DNA of 64,000 bases from Sagittula sp. P11 (GTDB lineage Bacteria; Pseudomonadota; Alphaproteobacteria; Rhodobacterales; Rhodobacteraceae): positions 3,444,001-3,508,000 of the forward strand of contig NZ_CP021913.1 of assembly GCF_002814095.1 (NCBI RefSeq). Direction: 5' to 3'. Both the position numbers and the translations under genes were made by a program. The notes under the pieces are model-generated. The model saw only the letters and a list, made by a program, of their open reading frames with translations. It made no database searches and had not been told where the DNA came from. Each line of letters starts with the position of its first letter. The first letter of the stretch is position 1. Shown here piece by piece: positions 8,054-18,559 of the stretch.

Positions 8054-8449
8054 CTATTCCTCCACGTCGTCGGTATCGACCTGGCCGGAGAGCGCGCGGC
8101 GGATGATCGACCAGCTGAGGCCGATGCCCAGCACCACCGAAAGCGCGAGAAGCGCGATCCATGTGGCGAAGCCCGGGTCCGACAGGTCGATCAGCCCGAC
8201 ATCCCACAGGACCCAGAGCGCCGCGCCGACGATCGCCAGCACGAGGATCATCCCGAAGGCGCCGATGGAGCGCAGGGTCGCGCGCAGGTAGATGACGTAG
8301 CCGACGAACAGCAGGAGCCCCAGCAGCACGGTGAGCGGTAGCTGGGCTTCGTAGTTGGCGAGCGCCCAGCGGGTGTAGTTCCATGCCGTCGGGTTGTAGG
8401 TGGCGGCCAGCAGCAGGAAGGCAAAGAGCCAGCGGGCGAAGAAGGACAT
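8054..8449 (-). CDS. Conserved four-helix membrane protein (DUF6524-like)
   Basis: A 131-residue inner-membrane protein with four predicted membrane segments (about 4-18, 37-55, 62-82 and 92-112) and an acidic tail DTDDVEE. The N-terminal [22 protein letters not shown] pattern is conserved among proteobacterial relatives. I associate it with DUF6524 from memory, which a domain search should confirm. The function is unknown. It is divergent from purA, with 163 bp between the starts. Confidence 0.75.
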   Translation of the reverse strand: MSFFARWLFAFLLLAATYNPTAWNYTRWALANYEAQLPLTVLLGLLLFVGYVIYLRATLRSIGAFGMILVLAIVGAALWVLWDVGLIDLSDPGFATWIALLALSVVLGIGLSWSIIRRALSGQVDTDDVEE

Positions 8450-8612
8450 GGGCGTCTCCGTCTGGTTTTGGCCTAGGTGGCCCTTGCCACGGCGGCTGTC
8501 CAGTCCCGTGGCATGCGGAAGCGGGCGGGATGCCGCACATTTTGCGGTTTCGCGCCCCGGGCACCGACGTTATACGTGCGCGGGTTTGAGAACACCGGAG
8601 GGACTCGGGGAT

Positions 8613-9908
<1,296 letters not shown>

Positions 9909-9912
9909 GCGC

Positions 9913-10143
9913 ATGGCCCTGTCCTACAAAGCGCGGCGGCGGTGGTCGCTGGTGATCCTGGTGATCGGCATGCCGCTTTACATCGTGGCGGCGGTGACGC
10001 TGGTGAACTGGCTGGACCGTCCGGCGATCTGGTTGGAGTTCCTGGTCTACGTAGTGCTGGGCGTGCTCTGGGCGGTGCCCTTCCGCTTCGTCTTTCGCGG
10101 CGTGGGGCAGGCCGACCCGGACGCGCCGCGCGACGAGGAGTGA
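9913..10143 (+). CDS. DUF2842 membrane protein
   Basis: A 76-residue inner-membrane protein with two membrane segments (about 11-31 and 40-60) and a short acidic tail. The N-terminal LSYKARRRWSL and the LVYVVLGVLWAVPF..VF.GVG pattern fit DUF2842, a small alphaproteobacterial family of unknown function. It starts 4 bases after purA and shares its terminator. Confidence 0.85.
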   Translation: MALSYKARRRWSLVILVIGMPLYIVAAVTLVNWLDRPAIWLEFLVYVVLGVLWAVPFRFVFRGVGQADPDAPRDEE

Positions 10144-10236
10144 CGCCGGGCGGGCGCTGTTTGCCTGACGGCAAAGGCGCCCCGCCCACCATCCCGTGAT
10201 GGTCCGCTTCGGTCCTTGCCGGTCTGGAAAATGAAA

Positions 10237-10268
10237 ACGCCCCGTCCGGGATGACCGGCGGGGCGTCT
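10237..10268. terminator. Bidirectional terminator after purA-DUF2842
   Basis: Arms ACGCCCCG (10237-10244) and CGGGGCGT (10259-10266) enclose an inner CCGG/CCGG pair. CTTT follows on the plus strand and TTTC on the minus strand, serving the convergent acidic-protein gene as well. Confidence 0.75.
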
Positions 10269-10294
10269 TTGTGTCTGGATGCCGTGGCGGCGGA

Positions 10295-12880
10295 TCAGCC
10301 CGCGGCGCGGTCGGGCTTGAAACTGATCCGTTCGGAGGCGGTGAAGCGGCCCCCGGCGGTCTTCTTGATCTTCCCCTCGCGCAGGAGCTGACCGAAGCTG
10401 CGCAGCCGGTCCTCGCGGCTGGATTCGCTGGCCTCGGCCAAGCGCACGGTCGACATGAGCTGCGGGCGCGAGAACTGGTCGCGGCCTTCGACGTAGGCCA
10501 TGTAGGCCGCCGCCGCCTCGAGAAGCTCCGGCAGGTCGCTGGCGCCGACCTTCTCGGCGTAGGCGACGAAACCGTCGGCGGAGGCGGCATCCTCCGGCGT
10601 TTCCTGCGGCTGGAGGTCGGCCGCGCGGCGGACGCGGCGCGGGCGGACCGGCACCGTGCGGGGCAGGCCTGTAGGCGCGCCCGTGCTGCCGCCGATGCGG
10701 TCCTCGACCCGCTGTTCGGCCACCAGCTTGAGCGGCGCGGGGCGGGTGACAGGCGTCACCTCGGCGGGGCGTTCGGTGCGGGTGGCGGTGGCCTGCGGGC
10801 GGCGCGGACGGACCACGTTGGCCAGATCCTCGCGGTAGGGTTCCTGTTCCTCGGCGGCGTCGGCACGGCGGCCGAGCAGGCGGTCGGCCTTGGTCGCGGC
10901 GACGGCGGCGCGCAGGTGGGCGATCGCGGTGCGGCGGCGGCTGCCCTCGGGTTCGTCCATCTCCGTGTCGGTCTGGTCCATCAGGCGCAGGGTATCGACG
11001 TCCTTGACCTCGCGCTCCGTCAGGAGGGCGCGGGCCGGGCTCGCCATCTTCACCGTCTTGCGGGCCGAGTCGCGGATCAGGGCGGAGAGGGAATCGTCGC
11101 CCGCGGCGTCGTCTTCGGCGTCGGGCGTGGAGACGGGATTGTCGAGGCGCAGCGGCGCGGTTGCGCGCGGCTCATCGTCTTCGTCGTCGTCCTCGTAATC
11201 GTCCATCCCGTCGTCGGAGAGGTAGGTGTCGTCGTCCTCGTCAAAGGCGTTGTCGCCGGATGTGACGGCGGCGGCGTAGGGGGCGTCCCAGCTGTCGTCC
11301 TCGTCCTCGGGCAGCGCCGTGGCGGCGGTTGCCAGCGCGGCGCTGTGGGTCTCGTCGTCCTCTTCGTCCCAGTCGTCGAATTCGCCGGTGAGTTCGGCCT
11401 TCACCGCTGCGAGTTCGCGGGCGAGTTCTTCCTCTTCCTCGGGCGAGAGGGTGCTGAGGTCGGACATCGGGACTGCCGGCGGTGCGGCTGCGGTGTCCTC
11501 GTCGTCTTCGTCCTCGACCTCTTCGATGTGGCCGGCCTCGACCGCGCGCAGGAAATCGGCGCGCTTGACCTTCACCACGCGGGCGCGGGGCTGCGGCGCC
11601 GGTTCGTCCTGCGGTTCGTCGGCCATGTCCTCGGCAAAGACGTTGTCGACATCGGCGGAGGCGTAGGGGGTGTCGGTGTCGTCCGTGTCGTCGTAGGCCG
11701 CGTCTTCGTCGGTGACGGCCTCATCCTCGTCGTCCTCGTCATAGGCGTGGAGACCGGCGAGGGCGGCGGCGATGGAGGGATCGGCGGCGAGCGTGTCGTC
11801 GTCGTCCTCGTCTTCGGCGGATTCGCCCAGCAGGCTGGCGATGCTGTCGGCAAAGACGCTGTCGTCCATCGGTTCGGAGACCGGCGCGGCGGACATGTCG
11901 TCGGCCAGGGACTTGTCGGAGAAGACGGCGGTGCCGCGGGAGTCGCTTTCCAGTTCACCCAGAAGGGCCGAGAGGGCGTCGTCGTCGACGTCCTCGATGT
12001 CGTCGTCGTAGGTCTCTTCCCCGGCAACCTCCGGTTCGGACAGGTCGTCCGCCAGGTCATCGGTCGCGTCGAAGGCGGCTGCCTCCTCCGGATCTGTGCT
12101 GTCGTCCTCTGCCGCGTCCTCCTCGGCCATGACGTGCGTGTCTTCCACCGCGTCGGCGGTGTCCGGCACCTCATCGGCGTCGAGGTGGGGCTCCAGCTCG
12201 ACTTCGGAGACGAAGGCGGGCTCGTCCTCGAAACCTGTGATGGGTTCTGGCGCGTCATCGGCCTTTTCGGCTTCGGCGTCCTGCGCGGCGGCTGCGGCGC
12301 GGGCATCTTCGGCGGCGGCGGTGCTGGCCACCACGGCGCGGATGCGGTCGAGCTTGGCCGCCACGCTTTCAGAGGGGGAGGTCCGCGGAGCAGGCGCGGA
12401 GACCTCCGGGGCGGGCGAGGCCGCCGTGTGGTCCATGATCCCGGATGCAGCGCCGGTCATGTCCGTTTGTTCGAGGTCGACGGTGCGTTCGGTCAGAACG
12501 GCGGTCGCCTCGATCGTGTCGTCGTCGGGCAGAAGACCGGCGCTGTCGCGGTCGTCGTCCAAGGCCTCGGCCTGATGTGTCGCGGCGCGGGCAGGGCCGG
12601 CGGCGAGGGCGGCAGCCAGCGCACCGGAAGAGGCGGCCGCCGCGGACCCGAGGGTGAGCGTGCCTTCCTGTCCCTCGGCGGCGAGCCGGGCGCGCATCAT
12701 CTCTGTCGCGAGTTCCGGATCGAACTGTGGAGGTTCGGCCCCGAAGAAGCGGTCGGCGTTGACGACACCGCGAAAGAAGTGTGTCGTGTCCTTCACCACG
12801 GCGAGCGGATCCTCGAAACCTTCGGCCGTACAGGAGAAGGTGCCGTAAGAAACCGTAAGGATTTTGCTCGAACTCACCAT
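10295..12880 (-). CDS. Large acidic, largely disordered protein of unknown function
   Basis: An 861-residue protein with three parts. The N terminus (1-55: MVSSSKILTVSYGTFSCT..GF.DP, then TTHFFRGV.. ADRFFGAEPP) looks folded and conserved. A long middle (about 190-600) is crowded with Asp and Glu (DDEDDED, EEEEELARELA). A basic C-terminal third (about 620-861) includes TLRLMDQTDTEMDEPEGSRR..AIAHLRAAVAATKADR and a final helical domain (VAYAEKVGASDLPELLEAAAAYMAYVEGRDQFSRPQL). No signal peptide or membrane segment is seen. I recall relatives labelled CheA in some alphaproteobacterial genomes, but there is no histidine-kinase or HPt motif here. Function unknown; a scaffold or nucleic-acid-linked role is only a guess. 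Confidence 0.8.
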   Translation of the reverse strand: MVSSSKILTVSYGTFSCTAEGFEDPLAVVKDTTHFFRGVVNADRFFGAEPPQFDPELATEMMRARLAAEGQEGTLTLGSAAAASSGALAAALAAGPARAATHQAEALDDDRDSAGLLPDDDTIEATAVLTERTVDLEQTDMTGAASGIMDHTAASPAPEVSAPAPRTSPSESVAAKLDRIRAVVASTAAAEDARAAAAAQDAEAEKADDAPEPITGFEDEPAFVSEVELEPHLDADEVPDTADAVEDTHVMAEEDAAEDDSTDPEEAAAFDATDDLADDLSEPEVAGEETYDDDIEDVDDDALSALLGELESDSRGTAVFSDKSLADDMSAAPVSEPMDDSVFADSIASLLGESAEDEDDDDTLAADPSIAAALAGLHAYDEDDEDEAVTDEDAAYDDTDDTDTPYASADVDNVFAEDMADEPQDEPAPQPRARVVKVKRADFLRAVEAGHIEEVEDEDDEDTAAAPPAVPMSDLSTLSPEEEEELARELAAVKAELTGEFDDWDEEDDETHSAALATAATALPEDEDDSWDAPYAAAVTSGDNAFDEDDDTYLSDDGMDDYEDDDEDDEPRATAPLRLDNPVSTPDAEDDAAGDDSLSALIRDSARKTVKMASPARALLTEREVKDVDTLRLMDQTDTEMDEPEGSRRRTAIAHLRAAVAATKADRLLGRRADAAEEQEPYREDLANVVRPRRPQATATRTERPAEVTPVTRPAPLKLVAEQRVEDRIGGSTGAPTGLPRTVPVRPRRVRRAADLQPQETPEDAASADGFVAYAEKVGASDLPELLEAAAAYMAYVEGRDQFSRPQLMSTVRLAEASESSREDRLRSFGQLLREGKIKKTAGGRFTASERISFKPDRAAG

Positions 12881-13018
12881 GTGCTGCTCACTTTCATTCG
12901 GTATGCAACAGTGCGTTTACCACGATCACCCGGGCCAAAGCTGACCGAATCTGCGCCGTTAAGAGTATCATTTCGTGACCAGATTGTGATCTGTTTCCCA
13001 GAAGGCCATTAAGCGTAC

Positions 13019-13702
13019 ATGAAGACTAAAATTGTTGAAAGTTCCGGGCCAGTCGTGCTGGTGGGCGGTGGAGAGTGCCATGATGACGCTCTGGCGGTTG
13101 CACTTTCCGGCAACAATCCGGTCGTGGCCGCGGACGGTGGTGCCGAACGCGTGCTGCGTCTGGGCCATATGCCGGAGGCGGTCTTCGGCGACATGGACTC
13201 CCTTTCAGGCGACATCCAGACCCAGCTTGCACCGGGTGTGCTGCGTCCGATCACGGAACAGGACAGCACCGATTTCGACAAGTGCCTGCGCCATATCGAG
13301 GCGCCGCTGGTGCTGGGCTACGGGTTTCTGGGCGCGCGGCTGGACCATCAGCTTGCGGCGATCAACGTGCTGGTGCGGCGGCCGGACCGGCGGTGCGTGC
13401 TGGTCGGGCCGGAGGACGTGGTCTGCCTGTGCCCGCCGGACCTGACGCTGGACCTCGGGCCGGGGGAGCGCGTGTCGCTGTTCCCGATGGCAGAAGCGGG
13501 CGGGCTGTCCGAGGGGCTGCGCTGGCCGCTGGAGGGGCTGCACTTTCGCCCCGGCGGGGCCGTGGGCACCTCGAACGAGGCGGTGGGTCCGGTGCGCCTG
13601 ACCTTCGCCACCCCGTCGATGCTGCTTATCCTGTCGGTGGCGCACCTGAATGCACTGGTTTCGGGGCTGGAGCGCGCGCCGCGGTGGCCCGCTCGCGCAT
13701 GA
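13019..13702 (+). CDS. Thiamine diphosphokinase
   Basis: Transfers pyrophosphate from ATP to thiamine to make the cofactor thiamine diphosphate in the cytoplasm. In its 227 residues the family motifs are VVAADGGAERVL, AVFGDMDS, the catalytic EQDSTDFDKCL, GFLGARLDHQLA and the C-terminal GAVGTSNEAVG. It is divergent from the acidic-protein gene. Its last 77 bases overlap the end of the convergent DMT transporter gene, so the two transcripts are antisense at their 3' ends. Confidence 0.93.
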   Translation: MKTKIVESSGPVVLVGGGECHDDALAVALSGNNPVVAADGGAERVLRLGHMPEAVFGDMDSLSGDIQTQLAPGVLRPITEQDSTDFDKCLRHIEAPLVLGYGFLGARLDHQLAAINVLVRRPDRRCVLVGPEDVVCLCPPDLTLDLGPGERVSLFPMAEAGGLSEGLRWPLEGLHFRPGGAVGTSNEAVGPVRLTFATPSMLLILSVAHLNALVSGLERAPRWPARA

Positions 13703-14561
13703 CGACGTAAAGGCCCGATGCGATGGTGATGGCGACGCCCAGCGTGGCCAGCGGCCCGAGCAGGTCACCCCAGATCAGGTAGCCGACAAAGGCGGCAAAG
13801 GGAATCTCGAGGTATTGCATCGGAGCGAGCGTGCTGGCCGGGGCGTACTTGAGCGCCCAGGACATGGTCAGGTGCGCGGTGCTGCCGACCAGCCCCATGA
13901 GCGCGATCAGCCCCCAGAGCTGCGGTGTCGGATCGATCCAGCTGGTCTGCGTCATGCTTTCGGGGGTGAGCGCCATGAGCGGGATCAGGATGGCCAGCGC
14001 GATGGGCGCCGCCGCCGCCTGCTGCGCGATCGGGTCGAGGCGGCTGCCGAGCTGGCGGCTGAGCAGCATGTAGATCGAGAAGACGAGCGCCACGCCCAGC
14101 GGGATCAGCGCGGGCGCGCCCACGTCGGCGAAGGCGGGCTGCAGGACGAGGAGGGTGCCGCCGAAGCCCGCGACGCAGGCGGCCAGCCGGTGCGGGCCGA
14201 CGGTTTCCCCCAGGAACAGGTGACCCAGCAGCAGGGCGATGAAGGGCATCACGTAGGCGATGGCGATGGCGTCGGCGAGCGGCAGGTACAGGAGAGAGGT
14301 CACCACCAGCGCGATCCCGGCGATGTGCATCAGCGTGCGCAGGAAGAGGAGGCCGAAGGTCGCCGCGCTCATCCGCCATGACCGGCGCAGAGCGATCGAC
14401 AGGGGGACCAGCACGATGGCCTGCGCGGCGAAGCGCAGGGTGGTGATCTGGCCGACCGACAAGTGCGGGCCGAGAAGCTTGGCAAGCGCGTCGCCGAAGG
14501 GGGCGAGCAGGCAGAAGGCGAGCATCAGACCGATGCCGAGAAGGGGGCGATCACTGGACAT
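13626..14561 (-). CDS. DMT-family (EamA) permease 1
   Basis: A 311-residue inner-membrane transporter with ten predicted membrane segments arranged as two EamA repeats; the first includes SVGQITTLRFAAQAIVL and the second LMGLVGSTAHLTMSWALKYAPAS. Family members export or import small metabolites such as amino acids or nucleobases; the substrate cannot be read. A closely similar gene lies 140 bp upstream on the same strand. Its 3' end overlaps the thiamine diphosphokinase gene by 77 bp. Confidence 0.88.
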   Translation of the reverse strand: MSSDRPLLGIGLMLAFCLLAPFGDALAKLLGPHLSVGQITTLRFAAQAIVLVPLSIALRRSWRMSAATFGLLFLRTLMHIAGIALVVTSLLYLPLADAIAIAYVMPFIALLLGHLFLGETVGPHRLAACVAGFGGTLLVLQPAFADVGAPALIPLGVALVFSIYMLLSRQLGSRLDPIAQQAAAAPIALAILIPLMALTPESMTQTSWIDPTPQLWGLIALMGLVGSTAHLTMSWALKYAPASTLAPMQYLEIPFAAFVGYLIWGDLLGPLATLGVAITIASGLYVVMRERATAARAPAPKPVHSGAPPTG

Positions 14562-14701
14562 GCGGCGACCCTAAGTGCGGCCGCGCGGGAGGTCCAGACG
14601 GATGCTCGCCGGGATGCCGGGTGGGCCGGGTTTCACCCGGACGCTCGCGCTTTGCGCATCGCCCCACCCGCCATCCCGCGGGGCGCCCGGAGGCGGCGGG
14701 C

Positions 14702-15622
14702 CTACGGCGGCGGGGGGGCGGCGCGTTCGGGGATCTCCGACAGGCGGCTTTCGCGCGCGATGTTGTAAAGCCCGGAGGCGATGATGATCGCGATCCCGAG
14801 GAAGGTGAGCGGGGTCGGGAAGTCTCCGAATATCAGGAAGCCGACGATGGTGGCGCCGACGATCTCGAAATACTGCAGCGAGGCGACGGTCCCCGCCGGG
14901 ATCAGCCGCAGCGCAAAGGTCAGGAAGACGTGGGAGATCGTGGCGACGGTGCCGACCGCGATGAGGGTCATCCAGGCGTAGGGGCTGGGCCAGACCGGGT
15001 CGAAATACGTGAGGCCCGTGCCGTCGAGCAGCAGCATGGGCGGGATGGTCATCAGGCTGGCCGCGAGCGCGGTGTGGGCCTGCAGCACCAGCGGGTGCGC
15101 ACGCTGCGACATGGCCCGGGTCAGCAGCATGTAGATCGCGAACATCAGCGCGGTGGCGAGCGGCAAGAGCGCCACGACGCCCAGGTCGGCAAAGCTGGGC
15201 CGGATGACCAGCAGCGCGCCGCCGAAGCCCACGAGGCTGGCCAGGCTGCGGCGCCAGCCGATCGGCTCTTTCAGGAAGAGCGCGCCCAGCAGCGTCACGA
15301 TGAAGGGAGAGACGAAGAAGATCGCGATGGCGTCGGCCACCGGCATGTAGCGCAGCGCGGTGAAGAAGCAGTAGGTCGCCAGCGTCAGCGTGGCGGCGCG
15401 GGCGAGGTGGAAGACGACTTCCCGGCCGGTGGTGCGGGAGGGCAGCGAAAGCGCCATCACCAGCGGGTAGAGCAGCAGCACCTGAATGCCGAAGCGGAAG
15501 GCGAGGATCTGGGTGACGGGGACCTCGACCGGGGTGGCCTTGGCCGAGGCATCCATGACCGGCGCGAAGGCGCAGAAGACCAGCATGAAGAAGATGCCGA
15601 GCGTGGTGTTCCTGCGGGCCAT
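14702..15622 (-). CDS. DMT-family (EamA) permease 2
   Basis: A 306-residue ten-segment permease, paralogous to the gene downstream (shared TLGIFFMLVFCAFAPVMDA.AK start, TQILAFRFGIQ, YMPVADAIAIFFVSPFI and ALRLIPAGTVASLQYFEI). I chose the start at 15622 because AGGA lies before it; an ATG at 15655 has no ribosome site. The substrate is unknown. The tandem pair suggests gene duplication, and the two may work on related solutes. Confidence 0.88.
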   Translation of the reverse strand: MARRNTTLGIFFMLVFCAFAPVMDASAKATPVEVPVTQILAFRFGIQVLLLYPLVMALSLPSRTTGREVVFHLARAATLTLATYCFFTALRYMPVADAIAIFFVSPFIVTLLGALFLKEPIGWRRSLASLVGFGGALLVIRPSFADLGVVALLPLATALMFAIYMLLTRAMSQRAHPLVLQAHTALAASLMTIPPMLLLDGTGLTYFDPVWPSPYAWMTLIAVGTVATISHVFLTFALRLIPAGTVASLQYFEIVGATIVGFLIFGDFPTPLTFLGIAIIIASGLYNIARESRLSEIPERAAPPPP

Positions 15623-15698
15623 GGTCGTCCTGTCTTTCGTATTTTGGGGGCGCATTGCCCGGCTGGGCCATGCGCATTGCTCACGTGTTGTGACTGTT

Positions 15699-16634
15699 TC
15701 AGGGCAGAAGTGCCAGCCAGACGGCGGCGGTCAGCACCGAAAGCAGGGTGGCGAAGAGCACGCCCGAGGCCGCGACCCGGCGGGCGCGGCCGTACATGTT
15801 GGCGAAGACGTAGGTGTTGATGCCCGGCGCCATGGCCGCGGTCAGCACCGCAGAGCGGAAGGCGCCGGTGGAGATGCCGGTCAGCGTGCCCATCGTCCAG
15901 GTGATCGCCGGGTGCAGCACCAGCGAGACGGCGCAGATCATCGCGATCACCCGGAAGTCGCCCTGCGGCCTGTAGCGGAACATCACCCCGCCCATGCCGA
16001 AGAGCGCGGCGGGCAGCGCCGAGCGGATCATCATGTCGAGCGCATCGGTGATGACCGCGGGGAGTTGCAGGCTGGCGAGATTGGCGAAGAGCCCGAGCAC
16101 GATGCCGATGACCAGCGCGTTGCGGAACATCGCGCGCACCACCATCGCGGGCAGTTTCGAGTTCGGTGTGCCGGCGCTGCGGGCGCGCACGATCTCCATC
16201 GCGGTGATGCCGATGCCGTAGCAGATCGGCGAGTGCAGCGCGATGATGAGGTAGTTGGCGGCCAGCGCATCGGTGCCGAAGGCGCGCTCGGTGATCGGCA
16301 GGCCCAGCATGACGGAGTTGGCGAAGAGGCAGCAGAAGCCGATGGCCACGCAGTCTTCCCAGTCGCGGCGGAAGATGAAGCGTGCGGCGAGCAGGCCCAC
16401 GGTGAAGCAGGTCACCGAGCCGGTGTAGAAGGAGACGAGGATGAGGGGGTCGATCTCGGGCCCGAGGTCCAGCGTCCAGAGCGCGCGGAACAGCAGGCAG
16501 GGGATGGCGTATTGCTGGGTGTACTTCATCAGCCCGTCGACGGCGGTGTCGCCGAACCCGCCCTTCCACGCGGCGAGATAGCCCGCGGCGATGACGAGGA
16601 AGACAGGCAGGATGACGCTGAGAAGGGCGAACAT
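15699..16634 (-). CDS. AEC-family permease (auxin efflux carrier type)
   Basis: A 311-residue inner-membrane carrier with ten predicted segments. Typical AEC features are the N terminus MFALLSVILPVFLVIAAGYLAAW, AIPCLLFRAL, the ANSVMLGLPI motif and the C-terminal APGINTYVFANMYGRA loop. Bacterial members often move malonate, malate or other organic anions; the substrate here is not known. A much longer open frame continues upstream but encodes only the shadow of the neighbouring genes. It lies on the same strand as the two DMT permeases. Confidence 0.88.
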   Translation of the reverse strand: MFALLSVILPVFLVIAAGYLAAWKGGFGDTAVDGLMKYTQQYAIPCLLFRALWTLDLGPEIDPLILVSFYTGSVTCFTVGLLAARFIFRRDWEDCVAIGFCCLFANSVMLGLPITERAFGTDALAANYLIIALHSPICYGIGITAMEIVRARSAGTPNSKLPAMVVRAMFRNALVIGIVLGLFANLASLQLPAVITDALDMMIRSALPAALFGMGGVMFRYRPQGDFRVIAMICAVSLVLHPAITWTMGTLTGISTGAFRSAVLTAAMAPGINTYVFANMYGRARRVAASGVLFATLLSVLTAAVWLALLP

Positions 16635-16800
16635 GGTCAGGAAAGTCCGGAAATCATGCGGCAACGCCCGGGCGTCGGCAAGAGGATGCGATGTGTGGGG
16701 TGCGGGGTTGCGCCGCGCTTGGCGCGTCGCGGTGGCGCGCCGGTTTGGCCGGATACCGGAGTTGCGGGCCTCGTGCCGCCGGTGGGGCCGGGTGCCTCCG

Positions 16801-16830
16801 GCGGAGGTATTTGGGGCCAAGATGAAGGGT
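16801..16830. repeat. Dispersed intergenic motif, copy 1
   Basis: The stretch holds GGAGGTATTTG followed by GCCAAGATGAAGGG. Nearly the same sequence occurs at 49321-49350. Both copies lie between genes. Confidence 0.55.
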
Positions 16831-16870
16831 ATCGGGCTGCGCCGGGAACGGGGTGCGCGTCTGGCGACAG

Positions 16871-17671
16871 TCAGACGGCATAGCTGATGGTCATGCCGTC
16901 GTGCGCCGGTGTGATGTGCGCGGGCGTCTCGTCGGCCACGGTGTCGTGGTCGAGGTCGATGTGCATGTTGGTCAGGACGGCGCGCTTCGGCGCGGCCCGC
17001 GCGATCCATTCGAGCGCGAGGTCGAGATGGGCGTGCGTGGGATGCGGCGTGCGGCGCAGGGCGTCGAGGATCCAGCAGTCGAGGTTCTCGAGATGCGGCC
17101 AGGCGTCCTCGGGGATGCGGATCACGTCCGGCAGGTAGGCGAGGTCGCCGATGCGGAACCCCAGCGCGTCGATGCTGCCGTGGTTGACCTTGAAGGGGGT
17201 CAGGGTGATGGCGCCGCCCGCGCCCTCGATGGTGAAGGCGCCGTCGATGGTGTGCAGATTGAGGATCGGCGGGTAGGGCGAGCCTTCGGGCTGGACGAAG
17301 GCGTAACCGAAGCGCGCGATCAGGTCGTTCTGGGTGTCGCCGTCGGCCCAGACGTCGAGGCGCTTGCGGGTGTTGAAGACGATCTGGCGCAGGTCGTCGA
17401 GCCCGTGGGTATGGTCGGCGTGCGCGTGGGTCCATGCCACGGCGTCGAGGTGGCCCACGCGGGCGTCGAGAAGCTGTTCGCGCATGTCGGGGCTGGTGTC
17501 GATCAGCACGCAGGTGGTGCCGTCGGGCGTGGTCCGTTCCACCAGCAGCGAACAGCGGCGGCGGCGGTTGCGCGGGTTGGCCGGGTCGCAGTCGCCCCAG
17601 TGCCCGCCGAGGCGCGGCACGCCGCCCGACGATCCGCAGCCGAGGATGGTGAAGCGCAGCGTCGCGCTCAT
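16871..17671 (-). CDS. MBL-fold metallohydrolase (PhnP-like)
   Basis: A 266-residue cytoplasmic metallo-beta-lactamase-fold hydrolase. It starts with LRFTILGCGSSGGVPRLGG, carries the metal motif HAHADH at 82-87 (THAHADHTHGLDDLR), and ends with VLTNMHIDLDHDT, the second metal-ligand region of PhnP-like phosphodiesterases. The start overlaps the stop of the TatD-family gene by 4 bases (ATGA), so the pair is translationally coupled, a common arrangement in alphaproteobacteria. The substrate is probably a cyclic phosphodiester, inferred from the family only. Confidence 0.9.
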   Translation of the reverse strand: MSATLRFTILGCGSSGGVPRLGGHWGDCDPANPRNRRRRCSLLVERTTPDGTTCVLIDTSPDMREQLLDARVGHLDAVAWTHAHADHTHGLDDLRQIVFNTRKRLDVWADGDTQNDLIARFGYAFVQPEGSPYPPILNLHTIDGAFTIEGAGGAITLTPFKVNHGSIDALGFRIGDLAYLPDVIRIPEDAWPHLENLDCWILDALRRTPHPTHAHLDLALEWIARAAPKRAVLTNMHIDLDHDTVADETPAHITPAHDGMTISYAV

Positions 17672-18489
17672 GCACGCGCCTCCCGGGCCGGTTCGCGCTG
17701 CCACGCCGCGGCCTTGGCGAAGAGGCGGTCGAAGTTGGCCTCTGTCCGGGCCGCGAACTCCTCGTAGGAGAGGCCGAAGACCTCGGCGCCCTTTTCGGCG
17801 GTGTGCACGACGTAGCCCGGTTCGTTGCGCTTGCCGCGGTAGGGCGGCGGCGCGAGGTAGGGGCTGTCGGTTTCCACGAGGATGCGGTCGAGCGGGGCCG
17901 CGGCGAAGATGTCGCGCAGCTCCTGGCTTTTGGGGAAGGCGGCGATCCCGGACATCGAGAGGTAGAAGTCGAGGTCGAGTGCGGCCTTTGCCAGCTCGGC
18001 GGAGGACGAGAAGCAGTGCATCACGCAGGTATAAGGAGCGGCGCGGTAGCCTTCGGTCAGGATGCGGGCCATGTCGTCGTCGGCGGCGCGCGCGTGGATG
18101 ATCAGCGGCAGGCCGGTTTCCTGCGCCGCTTCGATATGGGTGCGCAGGCTCCGTTTCTGGATCTCGGCGCTTTCGGCCGTGTAATGGTAGTCGAGGCCGG
18201 TTTCGCCGATGCCCACGAACTTCGGGTGCTTCGCCATGTCCACCAGCATCCCGGTGGTGACGGGCGGGTGGTCGGCGGCGTTCATGGGATGGACGCCCGC
18301 CGCGTAGAACACGGCGTCGTTGTCCTCGGCGATGGCGCGGACCGCGGGTTCGTTCGCGAGCTTCGTGCAGATCGTGACCATCCGGTGCACGCCGGCGTCC
18401 AGCGCGCGGGCGATGACGTCGGGCCGGCTGTCCGCGAAGTCCGGGAAATCGAGGTGGCAATGGCTGTCGGTGATGCGGGGCGTCGTCAT
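17668..18489 (-). CDS. TatD-family metal-dependent hydrolase
   Basis: A 273-residue TIM-barrel hydrolase of the TatD family (3'-5' exonuclease and DNA repair roles in characterised members). Metal ligands are visible in order: TDSHCHLDF (His10, His12), GIGETGLDYH, PLIIHARAADDD, TCVMHCFSSS and ILVETDSPYLAPPPYRG..NEP. AAGGAGG precedes the ATG at 18489. It heads a two-gene operon with the MBL-fold hydrolase. In many bacteria this pair follows holB and metG; here it is divergent from mraZ instead. Confidence 0.93.
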   Translation of the reverse strand: MTTPRITDSHCHLDFPDFADSRPDVIARALDAGVHRMVTICTKLANEPAVRAIAEDNDAVFYAAGVHPMNAADHPPVTTGMLVDMAKHPKFVGIGETGLDYHYTAESAEIQKRSLRTHIEAAQETGLPLIIHARAADDDMARILTEGYRAAPYTCVMHCFSSSAELAKAALDLDFYLSMSGIAAFPKSQELRDIFAAAPLDRILVETDSPYLAPPPYRGKRNEPGYVVHTAEKGAEVFGLSYEEFAARTEANFDRLFAKAAAWQREPAREARA

Positions 18490-18559
18490 GGGGCCTCCTT
18501 TGCGCCCGGTATCTAGGAGCGTGCCGGGAGGGTCAAGACGAGCGTCCCGCGGGATGGCG

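Noticed and set aside
10271-13012. 913-codon plus-strand frame opposite the acidic protein
   Set aside because: The acidic GAN-rich codons give Val/Gly/Arg runs on the other strand; the minus-strand frame has a folded N terminus and fits terminator placement.
16640-16665. Possible RNase P RNA fragment (GGAAAGTCCGG)
   Set aside because: The match is short and no further conserved helices of rnpB follow; it sits at the start of the AEC gene. I also looked for rnpB before mraZ and did not find it.
15699-17675. Single 658-residue minus-strand protein
   Set aside because: Only the last 311 residues match a family (AEC permease); the upstream part is out of frame with the real MBL-fold gene.
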